A stretch of DNA of 64,000 nucleotides from Leptospira sp. WS4.C2. GTDB taxonomy: Bacteria; Spirochaetota; Leptospiria; Leptospirales; Leptospiraceae. Made by a program: the position numbers and the translations under genes. Positions 16,415 to 25,353 of the stretch are shown here, in pieces (positions within the stretch are counted from its first letter, which is position 1; every line of letters begins with the position of its first letter). The stretch lies in the NCBI RefSeq assembly GCF_040833985.1, contig NZ_CP162139.1, positions 992,001-1,056,000 on the forward strand, read 5' to 3'. Under the pieces are notes generated by a model, which saw nothing but the letters and a program-made list of their open reading frames with translations, made no database searches and was not told the DNA's origin.

Positions 16415-17968
16415 ATGTGGCATAAGATAGGGATCATTTGTATCTTTTGGGGATATCTTTGTTCTCCCCTCCAAGCGGAAGGCAAATTGTTATGGGAAGA
16501 CTGTGTTTGGATTGGGATGGAACGAAATGAAAGTTTGGGTTTAGAACATCTTCGTTCGGAAATTTTTCCAATACTAATGAAAGACAAATGGAAACAATAT
16601 CTCCCCAAATTAGGTGTACATTATTTTGGAATCTTTTCAAAAAACCAGGAACAAATCGACCAGGAATATCGAGATGTCCGTCTGCAGATCCAACAACTTT
16701 TGTATGATGGAGGAGAAACGGAAAGGGAAAAACAAAAACTAGAAGTCAGGCGACTCATCCACACAGAGGAGAAAAAACTTCTACGAGAAAAAGTATTCAA
16801 ATCTATTTCCATATCCTATTTACTCTTCATTAAGCGACAGTTAGTTGATTCTATTTACCAACTCAGATCAGAACGATACCAATTAGAACATGACAAACGA
16901 AACAAAGAATCCGCCCTCGGCCTTTCTCCTCTTGGAGAATTGGGTTATCGGAAGGTGCGGGAGGTAGAGTTTCAGTCCAAAAAGATCCATTCCGAATCTT
17001 CAAAGAAACTTGCACTGTTAGAATTGCAACAAGCGATGTCTCTGGATCCAAATGTAAATCTATCTCTGGAAGGGGGACTCACGGAACGCATTCGTTTATT
17101 TGATCCAAGTGAATACCAAACTACTCCAGATGAAAATCATCCTCTGCGCAAAAAACATCGACTTCAGATAGAATTGGAAGAACTCAATGCAGAAACATTA
17201 GAGAATGATTGGAAGCCAAAACTAGTATTAGGTGGATATGTGGGAAGAAACGGAAATGCTGGGTTCCCTTTGCAGAATGAGATTTATGGTTTGAGTCTTG
17301 GTGTCCAAGCCAATTTGGGTGGGACTAGTTTTCAATCCAACACACAAAATGGAATTCAATCGGAAGGGAATGGAATTCAGAGAATTCCTGGATATGGCCC
17401 GCAACCCGTTGGCCCCGGAGAAAATTCTTTTCAAAGTGGATCAATTGGAATATTTGATGAAGTCGGTCGAAATAAAAAAGTATTCGATTCCAAAATGAGT
17501 TTATTACAAGCAAAAACCGAATGGAAACAATCTGAGATAACTTTTTTAAACCAAATCAAATCCATAGAAATCAAACTAATTGAGTTATACAGAAAGTACA
17601 ATCTGTACTTGGAAAATGCTAAATCTAGTATGTATGAACACAAATTTAAAAGAGAGGAACGAAACCAAGGTTTAGTCTCTGAATTAGAATATTTAAAATC
17701 AGAAGAAGAAGTTTTTATTACTTTAGAAATCTTATTAGATCATTATTTCCAATACATTTCAACAGCTTTGGAAATTGTTTTACTCCTTGGAGAAAATCCT
17801 TTTGATAATCGTTATTACAGGTTGGAGTCCAAACGGATTTCTAGTGACCTGACAAAAATATTAGAGGATTGGAAGGAAAACTCCCTAACAGAAACCAGAA
17901 AATTAAACGAACCAAAAATAAAGAAACAATACCCATTCTTTATGGAGGATTCATATGAAGCTCGTTAG
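16415..17968 (+). CDS. TolC-like outer-membrane efflux/export protein
   Basis: First gene of a ten-gene operon. Signal peptide (IGIICIFWGYLCSPLQAEGK) followed by two long helical hairpin repeats interspersed with beta segments: charged helices at about residues 75-190 and 350-450, and a region with KLVLGGYVGRNGNAG and YGLSLGVQANLGG that resembles outer-membrane beta strands. That arrangement and the 517-residue length fit TolC family trimeric channels. The protein is divergent from better-known TolC homologues, so the call depends partly on its operon with an HlyD adaptor and RND subunits. No clear ribosome-binding site precedes the ATG. The stop overlaps the next gene by 14 bp. Confidence 0.78.
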   Translation: MWHKIGIICIFWGYLCSPLQAEGKLLWEDCVWIGMERNESLGLEHLRSEIFPILMKDKWKQYLPKLGVHYFGIFSKNQEQIDQEYRDVRLQIQQLLYDGGETEREKQKLEVRRLIHTEEKKLLREKVFKSISISYLLFIKRQLVDSIYQLRSERYQLEHDKRNKESALGLSPLGELGYRKVREVEFQSKKIHSESSKKLALLELQQAMSLDPNVNLSLEGGLTERIRLFDPSEYQTTPDENHPLRKKHRLQIELEELNAETLENDWKPKLVLGGYVGRNGNAGFPLQNEIYGLSLGVQANLGGTSFQSNTQNGIQSEGNGIQRIPGYGPQPVGPGENSFQSGSIGIFDEVGRNKKVFDSKMSLLQAKTEWKQSEITFLNQIKSIEIKLIELYRKYNLYLENAKSSMYEHKFKREERNQGLVSELEYLKSEEEVFITLEILLDHYFQYISTALEIVLLLGENPFDNRYYRLESKRISSDLTKILEDWKENSLTETRKLNEPKIKKQYPFFMEDSYEAR

Positions 17969-19319
17969 ATGGAATAGTTTGTTTTTTCTTATGTTAGCAA
18001 TGTCCCATTGTTCTTCGAATTTGGGTTCTTTGGAGGATTGGCTTGGGGTTCTGAAAGCTGAAGATTCTCCAAAGGTTATTTTATTTAATCCAACTTCCGA
18101 TGCTATCGGTGTTGATCCAAAAACATCTATTTCTATTGTTTTTAGCCACCCTATGTCCATTCAGTCCTGTGTATCTGCATTCTCTTTGGAGCCACAAGTA
18201 AGAGGGATTTTTGAAACAACAGATACGACTTTAAATTTTTTTCCAAAGGAAGAATTGTCTTCCGGTGGTTATATTGTCAGACTAACAAAACAATGTGAAG
18301 ACAAAGAAGGAAAGGATTTGGATCGTATCTACGTTGTTCCCTTTCGTGTTGGTGACAAAGAACTTCCGTTACCACCAGAGCTTAGTTCGGTAATTCTTTT
18401 AGAAGGAACAGAATCGGAATGTTTTTCTGGAGGTATCGCTTCTGATCTTAAATTGACTACCGTATCGTCCGCTTGTTCTGGAGTTCCAGAACCCCCGCCC
18501 ATTTTAGTTCGATTTAGTAAACCCATGAATCAAACAGAACTAGGTCTTGGACTTCGGATTGATCCCCCTATTTCCTATCGGTTGGAATGGGAAACTCCAT
18601 CTCAATTTAGAATTCTACCAGATTCAATTTTGCAACCGGAAACTAGATATCATATTTTGTTCCCGGCAGGACTCCATTCTTTGGAAGGTGGAGAGGTTTT
18701 GGAAGCTCTTCGATTGAATTTTCTAGTTGGTAAGGATTTGTCAGATCCTGAAGTCATTGGGTTCGGCCTCGAATCGCAAAATTGCGGCCTAGGTGTTCAG
18801 GAGTTAGGATCTGTAACGGGCGCTAACTGGAATTCAGGGTCCTGTTTTTGGAGCTCGGGATTGCCAATTTTAAGCCCTCATTTTTATCAGTTTCGTGGTG
18901 GCGACGATGAAACGGGCGGATCTGGTAGTCTACAAGCATGCGCGGATGTAAATACGGATAACTTTCGGATTTTTTTTAACCAATACATGGATACCACTTC
19001 TGTCATTGGAGCAACAAGGTTTTCTAAGATCTCACCTCCATCCACAAACATTCGTTTATCGACATGGGTTTGGTCGCATTGCCAAACTGTATTTCCTTTT
19101 GGGTGTCGAGAGTTGACATATTCTTATGCCGAAAGTGAGGCCAGTTGTAACGGCTCCGTGTTTGGGAATATTTCTACTGGTGGGGATTTTAATCTATCAG
19201 CATCGGCCCTCGCTCCAAACTTCTATCCTTATTACGAATTTCGTTTAGAGTCGGAGGCAAAATCCATTTCAGGCAAACGAATGAAATCTGCTTTTGTCAT
19301 TCAAGTGGAGGCAAAATGA
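17955..19319 (+). CDS. Ig-like (Big_5/SbsA-type) domain lipoprotein
   Basis: A signal peptide ends in a lipobox-like MSHC. Two domains of the SbsA Ig-like (Big_5) kind follow: the first begins about residue 32 (VILFNPTSDAIGVDP, SISIVFSHPMS, then a TTLNFFPKEELSSGGYIVRL strand), and the second holds PILVRFSKPMNQTE and FRILPDSILQPETRYHILFP. The C-terminal third is Cys- and Gly-rich. Such domains are common in surface proteins. Its place between the TolC-like gene and the adaptor genes suggests an outer-membrane accessory of the export machine, which is inference. Confidence 0.75.
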   Translation: MKLVRWNSLFFLMLAMSHCSSNLGSLEDWLGVLKAEDSPKVILFNPTSDAIGVDPKTSISIVFSHPMSIQSCVSAFSLEPQVRGIFETTDTTLNFFPKEELSSGGYIVRLTKQCEDKEGKDLDRIYVVPFRVGDKELPLPPELSSVILLEGTESECFSGGIASDLKLTTVSSACSGVPEPPPILVRFSKPMNQTELGLGLRIDPPISYRLEWETPSQFRILPDSILQPETRYHILFPAGLHSLEGGEVLEALRLNFLVGKDLSDPEVIGFGLESQNCGLGVQELGSVTGANWNSGSCFWSSGLPILSPHFYQFRGGDDETGGSGSLQACADVNTDNFRIFFNQYMDTTSVIGATRFSKISPPSTNIRLSTWVWSHCQTVFPFGCRELTYSYAESEASCNGSVFGNISTGGDFNLSASALAPNFYPYYEFRLESEAKSISGKRMKSAFVIQVEAK

Positions 19320-19849
19320 AAGTTTTGATCCCTATATCTATTTTCTTTTTTGCTTCTTGTTTTTCTACTCCTCGAGACTTAGAAATGGTCACCTATCCGA
19401 TCCCAATTCGAAAGAAAGTTATCCTCTTCCAAATGAACTCTCCTAGTTATTATAACTCTTATTCAGAGGAGAAGGAAATAAACCTTCGAATTCTCGAGGA
19501 ATTAGAAGAGTCCGGATATTCTGTAGTGTTAGGTGACTTAGATTGGGAAGAAAGTATACCTATAGAAGCAAATGATCATTTAGGAAAGTTTCAAGAAATT
19601 TTGAAACAACAATCACAAGAAGAAGAGGTAAGGATTCAGGTTTGGAAAAAACGAGCCGAAAAAATTGGAGCTTCTGAAGTCTTTCTTCTACGTTGCAGAT
19701 TCTCCTTCGAACAAAATACAATTCCGGTTCGATTGTTTTGGATTAAATTTTCAGATAATGAAGTTAAACGTTTTGATTGGGTCTGGAACGAAAAAGATGT
19801 ATTCCCTTTTCGCAAATTCATTCGTCAAAATCCGGCAGGAAAATTATGA
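19316..19849 (+). CDS. Small lipoprotein of the RND/TolC operon
   Basis: I do not recognise a family. The N-terminus MKVLIPISIFFFASC is a lipoprotein signal with lipidation at Cys15. The body is about 160 residues, with a KKVILFQMNSPSYYNS strand, an acidic helical centre and a KIGASEVFLLRCRFSF block that looks like an alpha/beta fold of the kind seen in periplasmic lipoproteins. ATGA overlaps on both sides tie it to the Ig-like lipoprotein and the next lipoprotein. Confidence 0.72.
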   Translation: MKVLIPISIFFFASCFSTPRDLEMVTYPIPIRKKVILFQMNSPSYYNSYSEEKEINLRILEELEESGYSVVLGDLDWEESIPIEANDHLGKFQEILKQQSQEEEVRIQVWKKRAEKIGASEVFLLRCRFSFEQNTIPVRLFWIKFSDNEVKRFDWVWNEKDVFPFRKFIRQNPAGKL

Positions 19850-20352
19850 GACAAAAAATTGTATCAATTCTATTTGTTATTTTATATCCATACTGTTCTC
19901 CTACTTCTGAGTTCAATTCAACCGATTATAAAATTATAACGGAAGCTTACCATTCTGGACATCTAACGATCGTAAGTTCTATTCTGAAAGAAATTCGGAA
20001 TGAAAGAGAGTTTAGTCAAGAGGAAGCAATACTCTATTCTAAAACTTTATTTTATTTAGGAGAATGGAGGGAGTTTTTTAAAAATTGGCCTAGAATACCG
20101 AACAAAACACCGGAAATGATTTTGTTGTATTTTAAGGCAGTTTTAATTTCGAAACTTCCAATCATTGTCTCTCCAGAAGACGAGTCAAACTTACTTGCAT
20201 TATTACCTGTTTCCCCGGAAGCCTGTTTGCTTTATTTAAAATTAAAAAAAAGTAAACATCCCCATAAACAAAAAAAAATATTTTTGGCCCAGTGGAAACA
20301 ATTCCAAACCCAGATAGATAGACTGAACAAGGAATTGGTAAATACAAAATGA
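19846..20352 (+). CDS. Second small lipoprotein of the RND/TolC operon, helical
   Basis: No family recognised. I use the ATG at 19846 because it forms an ATGA overlap with the previous stop and gives a signal peptide (MRQKIVSILFVILYPYC) with a lipobox-like cysteine; longer in-frame starts overlap the previous gene by over 70 bases. The mature part is predominantly helical and may contain TPR-like pairs (SSILKEIRNEREFSQEEAIL, then KTLFYLGEWREFFKNW), ending in a Lys-rich tail. Probably a periplasmic scaffold of the complex, by context. Confidence 0.68.
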   Translation: MRQKIVSILFVILYPYCSPTSEFNSTDYKIITEAYHSGHLTIVSSILKEIRNEREFSQEEAILYSKTLFYLGEWREFFKNWPRIPNKTPEMILLYFKAVLISKLPIIVSPEDESNLLALLPVSPEACLLYLKLKKSKHPHKQKKIFLAQWKQFQTQIDRLNKELVNTK

Positions 20353-20981
20353 AATGGATTATCTGGATTGAGATATTTCAAGAAAAAGTTCAAAGTAGAA
20401 TGAATCGATATAAAGGTCTATTCGTTAACTTAATTCACTCGCCTATATTTTTTGTTTCCCTCTATTTATTTCTCTACGGATTTCACTGTTTGTGGAATTG
20501 GGATGAGTTTATGAGAATGAATCGGAGTTTGGAAATGGAGGCTGCCAATTCAGGTAAGCAGGTTTCTCTTTGGAGTTTGTATCCGTTTCAAATAGTGAGT
20601 GTTATCATTACTTCCTTTATGTATTTCGTTTTTTCCTTAAGTTCCAATCTTTTGTTTTCTTTTGGAGGAAAAACTAAAAAAGTATTCCGGGCCAATATCG
20701 GAGAATTGTTTCGGAGCCTGATTCATCAATTTTTTCTTTTTGTTTGTGTTTTGTTTATAGGAAACCAGTTTTTAGGATTATTTTTAAATACAAATTTTTA
20801 TTCCCTTTTTGTTGTTATGTTTTGGACCAGTTTATTTCTTCTCTTTACCATTCAAAATGGGAACTTATACAAACGTTTGTTTGTGTCCAATGACCGATTG
20901 GTAATTTTTCTTTCCCATAGTTTGGGTTATGTTAATCCCATCCTCTTTGTATTTTTTGTATTGACTTTGGCGAACTTATGA
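20349..20981 (+). CDS. Inner-membrane protein, about five TM segments (Yip1-like?)
   Basis: Hydrophobic segments lie at about residues 32-50, 80-105, 125-147, 150-170 and 185-208, with a short cytoplasmic or periplasmic loop carrying a KTKKVFRANIGELFRSL helix. The overall pattern recalls Yip1-domain membrane proteins but no decisive motif is visible. ATGA overlaps link it to the preceding lipoprotein and to the HlyD-type adaptor, so it is probably part of the same inner-membrane assembly. An ATG at 20400 is an alternative start. Confidence 0.62.
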   Translation: MKWIIWIEIFQEKVQSRMNRYKGLFVNLIHSPIFFVSLYLFLYGFHCLWNWDEFMRMNRSLEMEAANSGKQVSLWSLYPFQIVSVIITSFMYFVFSLSSNLLFSFGGKTKKVFRANIGELFRSLIHQFFLFVCVLFIGNQFLGLFLNTNFYSLFVVMFWTSLFLLFTIQNGNLYKRLFVSNDRLVIFLSHSLGYVNPILFVFFVLTLANL

Positions 20982-22378
20982 ACTCGCATCGCTGGTTTGT
21001 TTTGAAAATTTGGATTCGAAAATCTCTCATCTTGGCTGGATTCTATATCCTATCTTCAGTTATTTATACTTTATTTTCTACTGTTGGTATCCGAAACCGA
21101 TTCCCATTGATTGTCACTTTATTCTACCATCCCAACTTACTAGGGACAACGATGGAAGTTTCGGCAATGGAGGTAGCCAAACAAAGGATAACGTTTCAGC
21201 GGCCACGTTTGGTAGAGGAAAACAAGGTTTTAGAGTTCCCTGCCGTAGTGGAGCCCACAAAAGAAATTCTATTACATGTAAAACAAAGTGGGTTGGTTCG
21301 AAAGATTTATGTGCAAGAGGGAAACTGTGTTAAAGAGGGGCAAATACTTTTAGAAATTGATGATGAATTGATACGTCTAGAAGGAGAAAAATTACGCATT
21401 TCGCTCGAGATTGCTGAATCACAAGTAAATACAGCTCTTCAAAAATGGAAACAAGCGGAAAGGCAAGTAGAAGTCAAACTAAGAGAGATTGATAAAAAAA
21501 CTGAATGGATTGATTTAGCTGAAAAAGAATGGGCCTTGAGTCAGGACCTAAAGGATAAAAAAATAATTCTTTGGAAACAAGGTTTTGTTTCTTTCTCAGA
21601 AATAGAGAAATTAAAACAAGAAGAAGAGTCCAAACATACCCAATACAATAATCTAATACGAGATCGCGAAAATCTTTTGAGTGGGATTAATTTGGATTTG
21701 CAGGTAGAGACTTTCAGTTTTGAAGACAAACTGAAAATTTGGAAGGAAAAAAATACTTCACTAGAAAGATCGGAGTACGAACTAAGTTTGTCCCATCTAA
21801 AAATCATTGAAAACCAAATCAAATCTAATAAGCAGCTGTTAGCTGATACACGCCTGCGAGCCCCGAAACCTGGTAAAATTTTAAAAATTCATGCGAAAGA
21901 AGGGGAATTAACAAACCAAATTCCAGTTATGACTTTAATGGAAAAGGGTGAGTTATCCGCTGGATTTCAAATTAGTGAATTGGATCTTCCTCATGTTTCT
22001 GCAGGTAAGGGAGTTATTTTTCTTCTTTCTCAGGAAGATTTGCCAATGATACCGGGTAAGGTGGATCGAGTTGGTGGATTTTTAGATCCAAGGTCGCATA
22101 GCATTGGAATCAAAGTACGATTAGAAACAAAGCAAACAATAATACTGCCAGGTATGTTTGGAATCGTACAAGTGAAACTTCCAGAAACAGTAGAAAAGAT
22201 TCTCATTTCATCCACATCCCTTCGTGGCGATGAGGTTAGTGGCTTTTATGTAAATGTGAAGGAAGGGGTGGGTATAAAAAAAAGATTTATCCAATTTAAG
22301 CCATATAAGTTGAATGAATTGGAAATCGTATCTGGTCTTTCACCAGAAGACGAAATAGAATCAGAATTACCATTATGA
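20978..22378 (+). CDS. HlyD/MFP-family periplasmic adaptor
   Basis: Membrane fusion protein linking an inner-membrane pump to TolC. An N-terminal TM anchor (about residues 14-35) is followed by a first half of the lipoyl domain (LLHVKQSGLVRKIYVQEG, then VKEGQILLEIDDE), a long coiled-coil hairpin (about 130-285), the second lipoyl half (TRLRAPKPGKILKIHAKEGE), a beta-barrel region and a membrane-proximal domain. These are the canonical adaptor parts in order. The anchor by TM helix rather than lipid is notable. It overlaps both neighbours by 4 bp; the next gene is the main RND subunit. Confidence 0.92.
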   Translation: MNSHRWFVLKIWIRKSLILAGFYILSSVIYTLFSTVGIRNRFPLIVTLFYHPNLLGTTMEVSAMEVAKQRITFQRPRLVEENKVLEFPAVVEPTKEILLHVKQSGLVRKIYVQEGNCVKEGQILLEIDDELIRLEGEKLRISLEIAESQVNTALQKWKQAERQVEVKLREIDKKTEWIDLAEKEWALSQDLKDKKIILWKQGFVSFSEIEKLKQEEESKHTQYNNLIRDRENLLSGINLDLQVETFSFEDKLKIWKEKNTSLERSEYELSLSHLKIIENQIKSNKQLLADTRLRAPKPGKILKIHAKEGELTNQIPVMTLMEKGELSAGFQISELDLPHVSAGKGVIFLLSQEDLPMIPGKVDRVGGFLDPRSHSIGIKVRLETKQTIILPGMFGIVQVKLPETVEKILISSTSLRGDEVSGFYVNVKEGVGIKKRFIQFKPYKLNELEIVSGLSPEDEIESELPL

Positions 22379-25353
22379 GTTTTGAACGGTATGTTCTGTC
22401 TTTACTCAAACGCAAACGGCTTTATTGGGTAATTATCATATTTATTTTTATAGCTGCATTTTTTAGAATTCCTGAATTGGAAATTTGGTTATTACCAAAA
22501 CTAAAACCATCTAAGTATTTTGTAGTCACTGAATTTCCAAATCACTCGGCAGAAGATACGGATTTGATGGTAAGTTTACCTATTTCGGAAATGGTATCTT
22601 CCGTAAAGTCTGTCGAACGTATTCGTACGATTTCGGAACATGGAAAGTCTATTGTTCAAATTGATTTGCGGTTTGGGGCCTCTCTTTCGGAATTTAAAGA
22701 TCAATTGTATCAAACAATTTTTGAAATGAAGGATAAACTACCGTTGGGTGTAGGAAGTTCATTGGTTTCACAAGGAGATGCCATTGAAAGACCCTTTATG
22801 GAAATACTCATTCCTAAAGGAAATTGGAAAAAGTTCGATAGTTCTGATTTTCATCTTAAACAATTACAATTTCAATTGGAAAGAATTTCTGGTGTTACAG
22901 AAGTTCGAATGTTTGGGAAACCGCAACATTCCTCTTTTATTTCTATAAATTCAAATGTTTTAGATTTATTCCCAATCAGTATTCGAGATTTAGAATTCCA
23001 GATCCAAGCAGCTATACAAGGTGGTTCTCTCGGAAAAATAGATGGGTATACGAATGATACAGAACTAAAGTTCGCAGCGGAAATTCTTACCCATAAGAAC
23101 CTTCCCAAGTTTCCGATTTATTTAGGGAATGGAAACTCAGTTCCACTCGGGCGCTTGGCTACGGTTTTTGAATCAGAATTGCCAAGTGAAAAACTCACTC
23201 GCATTGATCAGAAGGATTCTATTTACATTGCCATTTATAGCGATCCATCTTCCAATCCATTGAGAGTGTCCTCTGAAGTACAAACAAAACTTCAAATTTT
23301 GGATTCTAAATTAAATCTGCATATTTTTTACGATGGTTCAACAGAATTGCGTAATCAATTACACCAATTTGGAATCAATATAGTTTGGGGTCTGGTATTT
23401 GCCTTTTTATTTTCATACCTTCTCTACAGAAATTGGATCCCGGCGATTATTTTATTTGCATCAGTATTTTTTTCTCTCGTTCTGTTCTTCCATTTTTTAC
23501 TACTGTTTTCAATTTCAATCAATTTACTTAGTTTAGGTGGAATATCTGTAGGGATCGGTATGTTGTTTGATGCCAGTAACCTAACAGTATTTTCAATTCG
23601 AAAACAACTGAATAAACAATCAATTCTTGGAGAAGCTGTCTCGAAAGGAATACGATCTGTTCTGATTTCGCTTGTTTCATCTTCCTTTACAACTATTGTT
23701 GTTTTTATCCCCTTGTTGGTGTTTCCAATAAAATGGAAAGATTTCTTTTTTGATTCTAGTGTATGTATCGCTCTTTTGGTTTTTTGTTCCTTAATTTCAT
23801 CCTTATTGATTGTTCCTTTATTATCTCTTTTGTTTGCAGACTCTTTAAGGGAACGTAAGGAGAATCTAAATAGAGAAACATTTCTTTTTCAATTGTATAA
23901 AAGATCCCATGATTTTTGGAACCGCTTCTGCAATAGAAGATTCGCAATTTTTACATGTTTTATTTTATTTTTTGGTGTTTTTAGCTTTGGTGCAAAATGG
24001 GAGGTATTCCCCAAACAACCGTCTATTGGACTTCGATTACAATTGTCTCCCCGTTCAAATCTATCGCTACAGGAAGAACTCACTTTTATTTATGATCTGG
24101 AACAGCGAATAAAACATTTTGATCCCAGACTTTCAATTCTAGTAGTTCCCTTAAACCTCCGAGAAACCAAACACCAACACCTACAAAAAACAATACCGAT
24201 CGAATTGAAATTAATGAGAGCGGAAAAAATAAAAGAATTAGAAACTTTCTTAGCGGACGTTCTTTCTGGATCAAACTGGGATTGGAAATTGGACTCGATT
24301 CAGTCTGAAGTTTCTACTGCTTTACCTTTTGTCTCAACGGACTCTATCGTTTTCCTTCATGAAAGTTGGGATGAACTGCGAAACTTTACATCGGAGTTTG
24401 CGAGAAATAATAAATTGATGTTAGATGGTGGTTTTGATTTTTATCCGAAAAAGATATATATTGAAGAGTTGTCAAGAAATCAAATCCCCGTTGCAGAGTT
24501 GATCCCCAATGAAACCGATTTTAAGCAGAAGTATTTATACCAGCAAATTCCAAAATATTTGGGATCAATAGGTGAAACTAAACAGGATTTATATTTGGGA
24601 ATAGATTCTTTGGATATTAGTCTAAGAAACAAAAAAGAAATAAAAAAATTCAGTTTCAAAACCAAGGCAAACGATCTTACTTATGTTGGATCACTTTTCA
24701 AGTCAAAAATGAAGGAAAGTTTTGATCAATATCGTAGAGAATCTGGATTATTTTATATGGAATGGATCGGAGAATTATCGAATATTAATTCTCTTTCGAT
24801 TGGCACAACTAATGGTTTGTCCTTAATAAAGGTTTCTGAAAAAAAAGAAGTTGGGATTTTTTTTCTTAGTTTGTTTGTATTACTTTTTCTTTCTTTTGTC
24901 TTTATTTATTTGTCATTAGTCGGCATTTACGAGTCTTTCGGAATTCCTTTATTCTATTTGGGGATTTCTTTTATGTATCTTTCCATCACTACATTTTTTG
25001 TTTTTCTTCTATTCAAAACCTTCCACCTCGGTCATTACATTGGTTTGATAGTTCTACTCGGACTGTCCATTGATAGTATTTCACTGTTTGGCGAGAGATG
25101 GATAGACTGTCCCGAAAATTTTTCTTTTTCTGGACGTATGGAGTCTGTCTTTCGGTGGTTACTTTGGCCCATTTTTTTAAATTCAGGTACTACAATGATG
25201 GGGTTCCTTCCTGTCATTGTTTTTTCTTCGATTGGCTCAGAGTTTACTAGATCAATCGCTTTGACTATGTTTGTTGGAATTCCTGTTTCTGTTTTTTTTA
25301 CATTTTATATCTATCCAATTTTATTTAATCGATATTTGGTGCGATTGCAATGA
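22375..25353 (+). CDS. RND-family transporter subunit A (AcrB/CusA-like, proton-relay Asp retained)
   Basis: Inner-membrane pump of the HAE/HME type, 992 residues, a little short of the usual 1020-1050. TM1 is at about residues 17-33, then a first periplasmic porter region, TM2-6 at about 335-490, a second periplasmic region, and TM7-12 at about 825-985. TM4 reads LGGISVGIGMLFDASN, which aligns with the CusA-type GAMVDAAI and so keeps one relay aspartate. The conserved FDxxGLS-like block is present as LVGIYESFGIPLFYLG. Sequence is divergent from drug-efflux homologues. It overlaps the adaptor and the second RND subunit by 4 bp each. Confidence 0.88.
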   Translation: MSFERYVLSLLKRKRLYWVIIIFIFIAAFFRIPELEIWLLPKLKPSKYFVVTEFPNHSAEDTDLMVSLPISEMVSSVKSVERIRTISEHGKSIVQIDLRFGASLSEFKDQLYQTIFEMKDKLPLGVGSSLVSQGDAIERPFMEILIPKGNWKKFDSSDFHLKQLQFQLERISGVTEVRMFGKPQHSSFISINSNVLDLFPISIRDLEFQIQAAIQGGSLGKIDGYTNDTELKFAAEILTHKNLPKFPIYLGNGNSVPLGRLATVFESELPSEKLTRIDQKDSIYIAIYSDPSSNPLRVSSEVQTKLQILDSKLNLHIFYDGSTELRNQLHQFGINIVWGLVFAFLFSYLLYRNWIPAIILFASVFFSLVLFFHFLLLFSISINLLSLGGISVGIGMLFDASNLTVFSIRKQLNKQSILGEAVSKGIRSVLISLVSSSFTTIVVFIPLLVFPIKWKDFFFDSSVCIALLVFCSLISSLLIVPLLSLLFADSLRERKENLNRETFLFQLYKRSHDFWNRFCNRRFAIFTCFILFFGVFSFGAKWEVFPKQPSIGLRLQLSPRSNLSLQEELTFIYDLEQRIKHFDPRLSILVVPLNLRETKHQHLQKTIPIELKLMRAEKIKELETFLADVLSGSNWDWKLDSIQSEVSTALPFVSTDSIVFLHESWDELRNFTSEFARNNKLMLDGGFDFYPKKIYIEELSRNQIPVAELIPNETDFKQKYLYQQIPKYLGSIGETKQDLYLGIDSLDISLRNKKEIKKFSFKTKANDLTYVGSLFKSKMKESFDQYRRESGLFYMEWIGELSNINSLSIGTTNGLSLIKVSEKKEVGIFFLSLFVLLFLSFVFIYLSLVGIYESFGIPLFYLGISFMYLSITTFFVFLLFKTFHLGHYIGLIVLLGLSIDSISLFGERWIDCPENFSFSGRMESVFRWLLWPIFLNSGTTMMGFLPVIVFSSIGSEFTRSIALTMFVGIPVSVFFTFYIYPILFNRYLVRLQ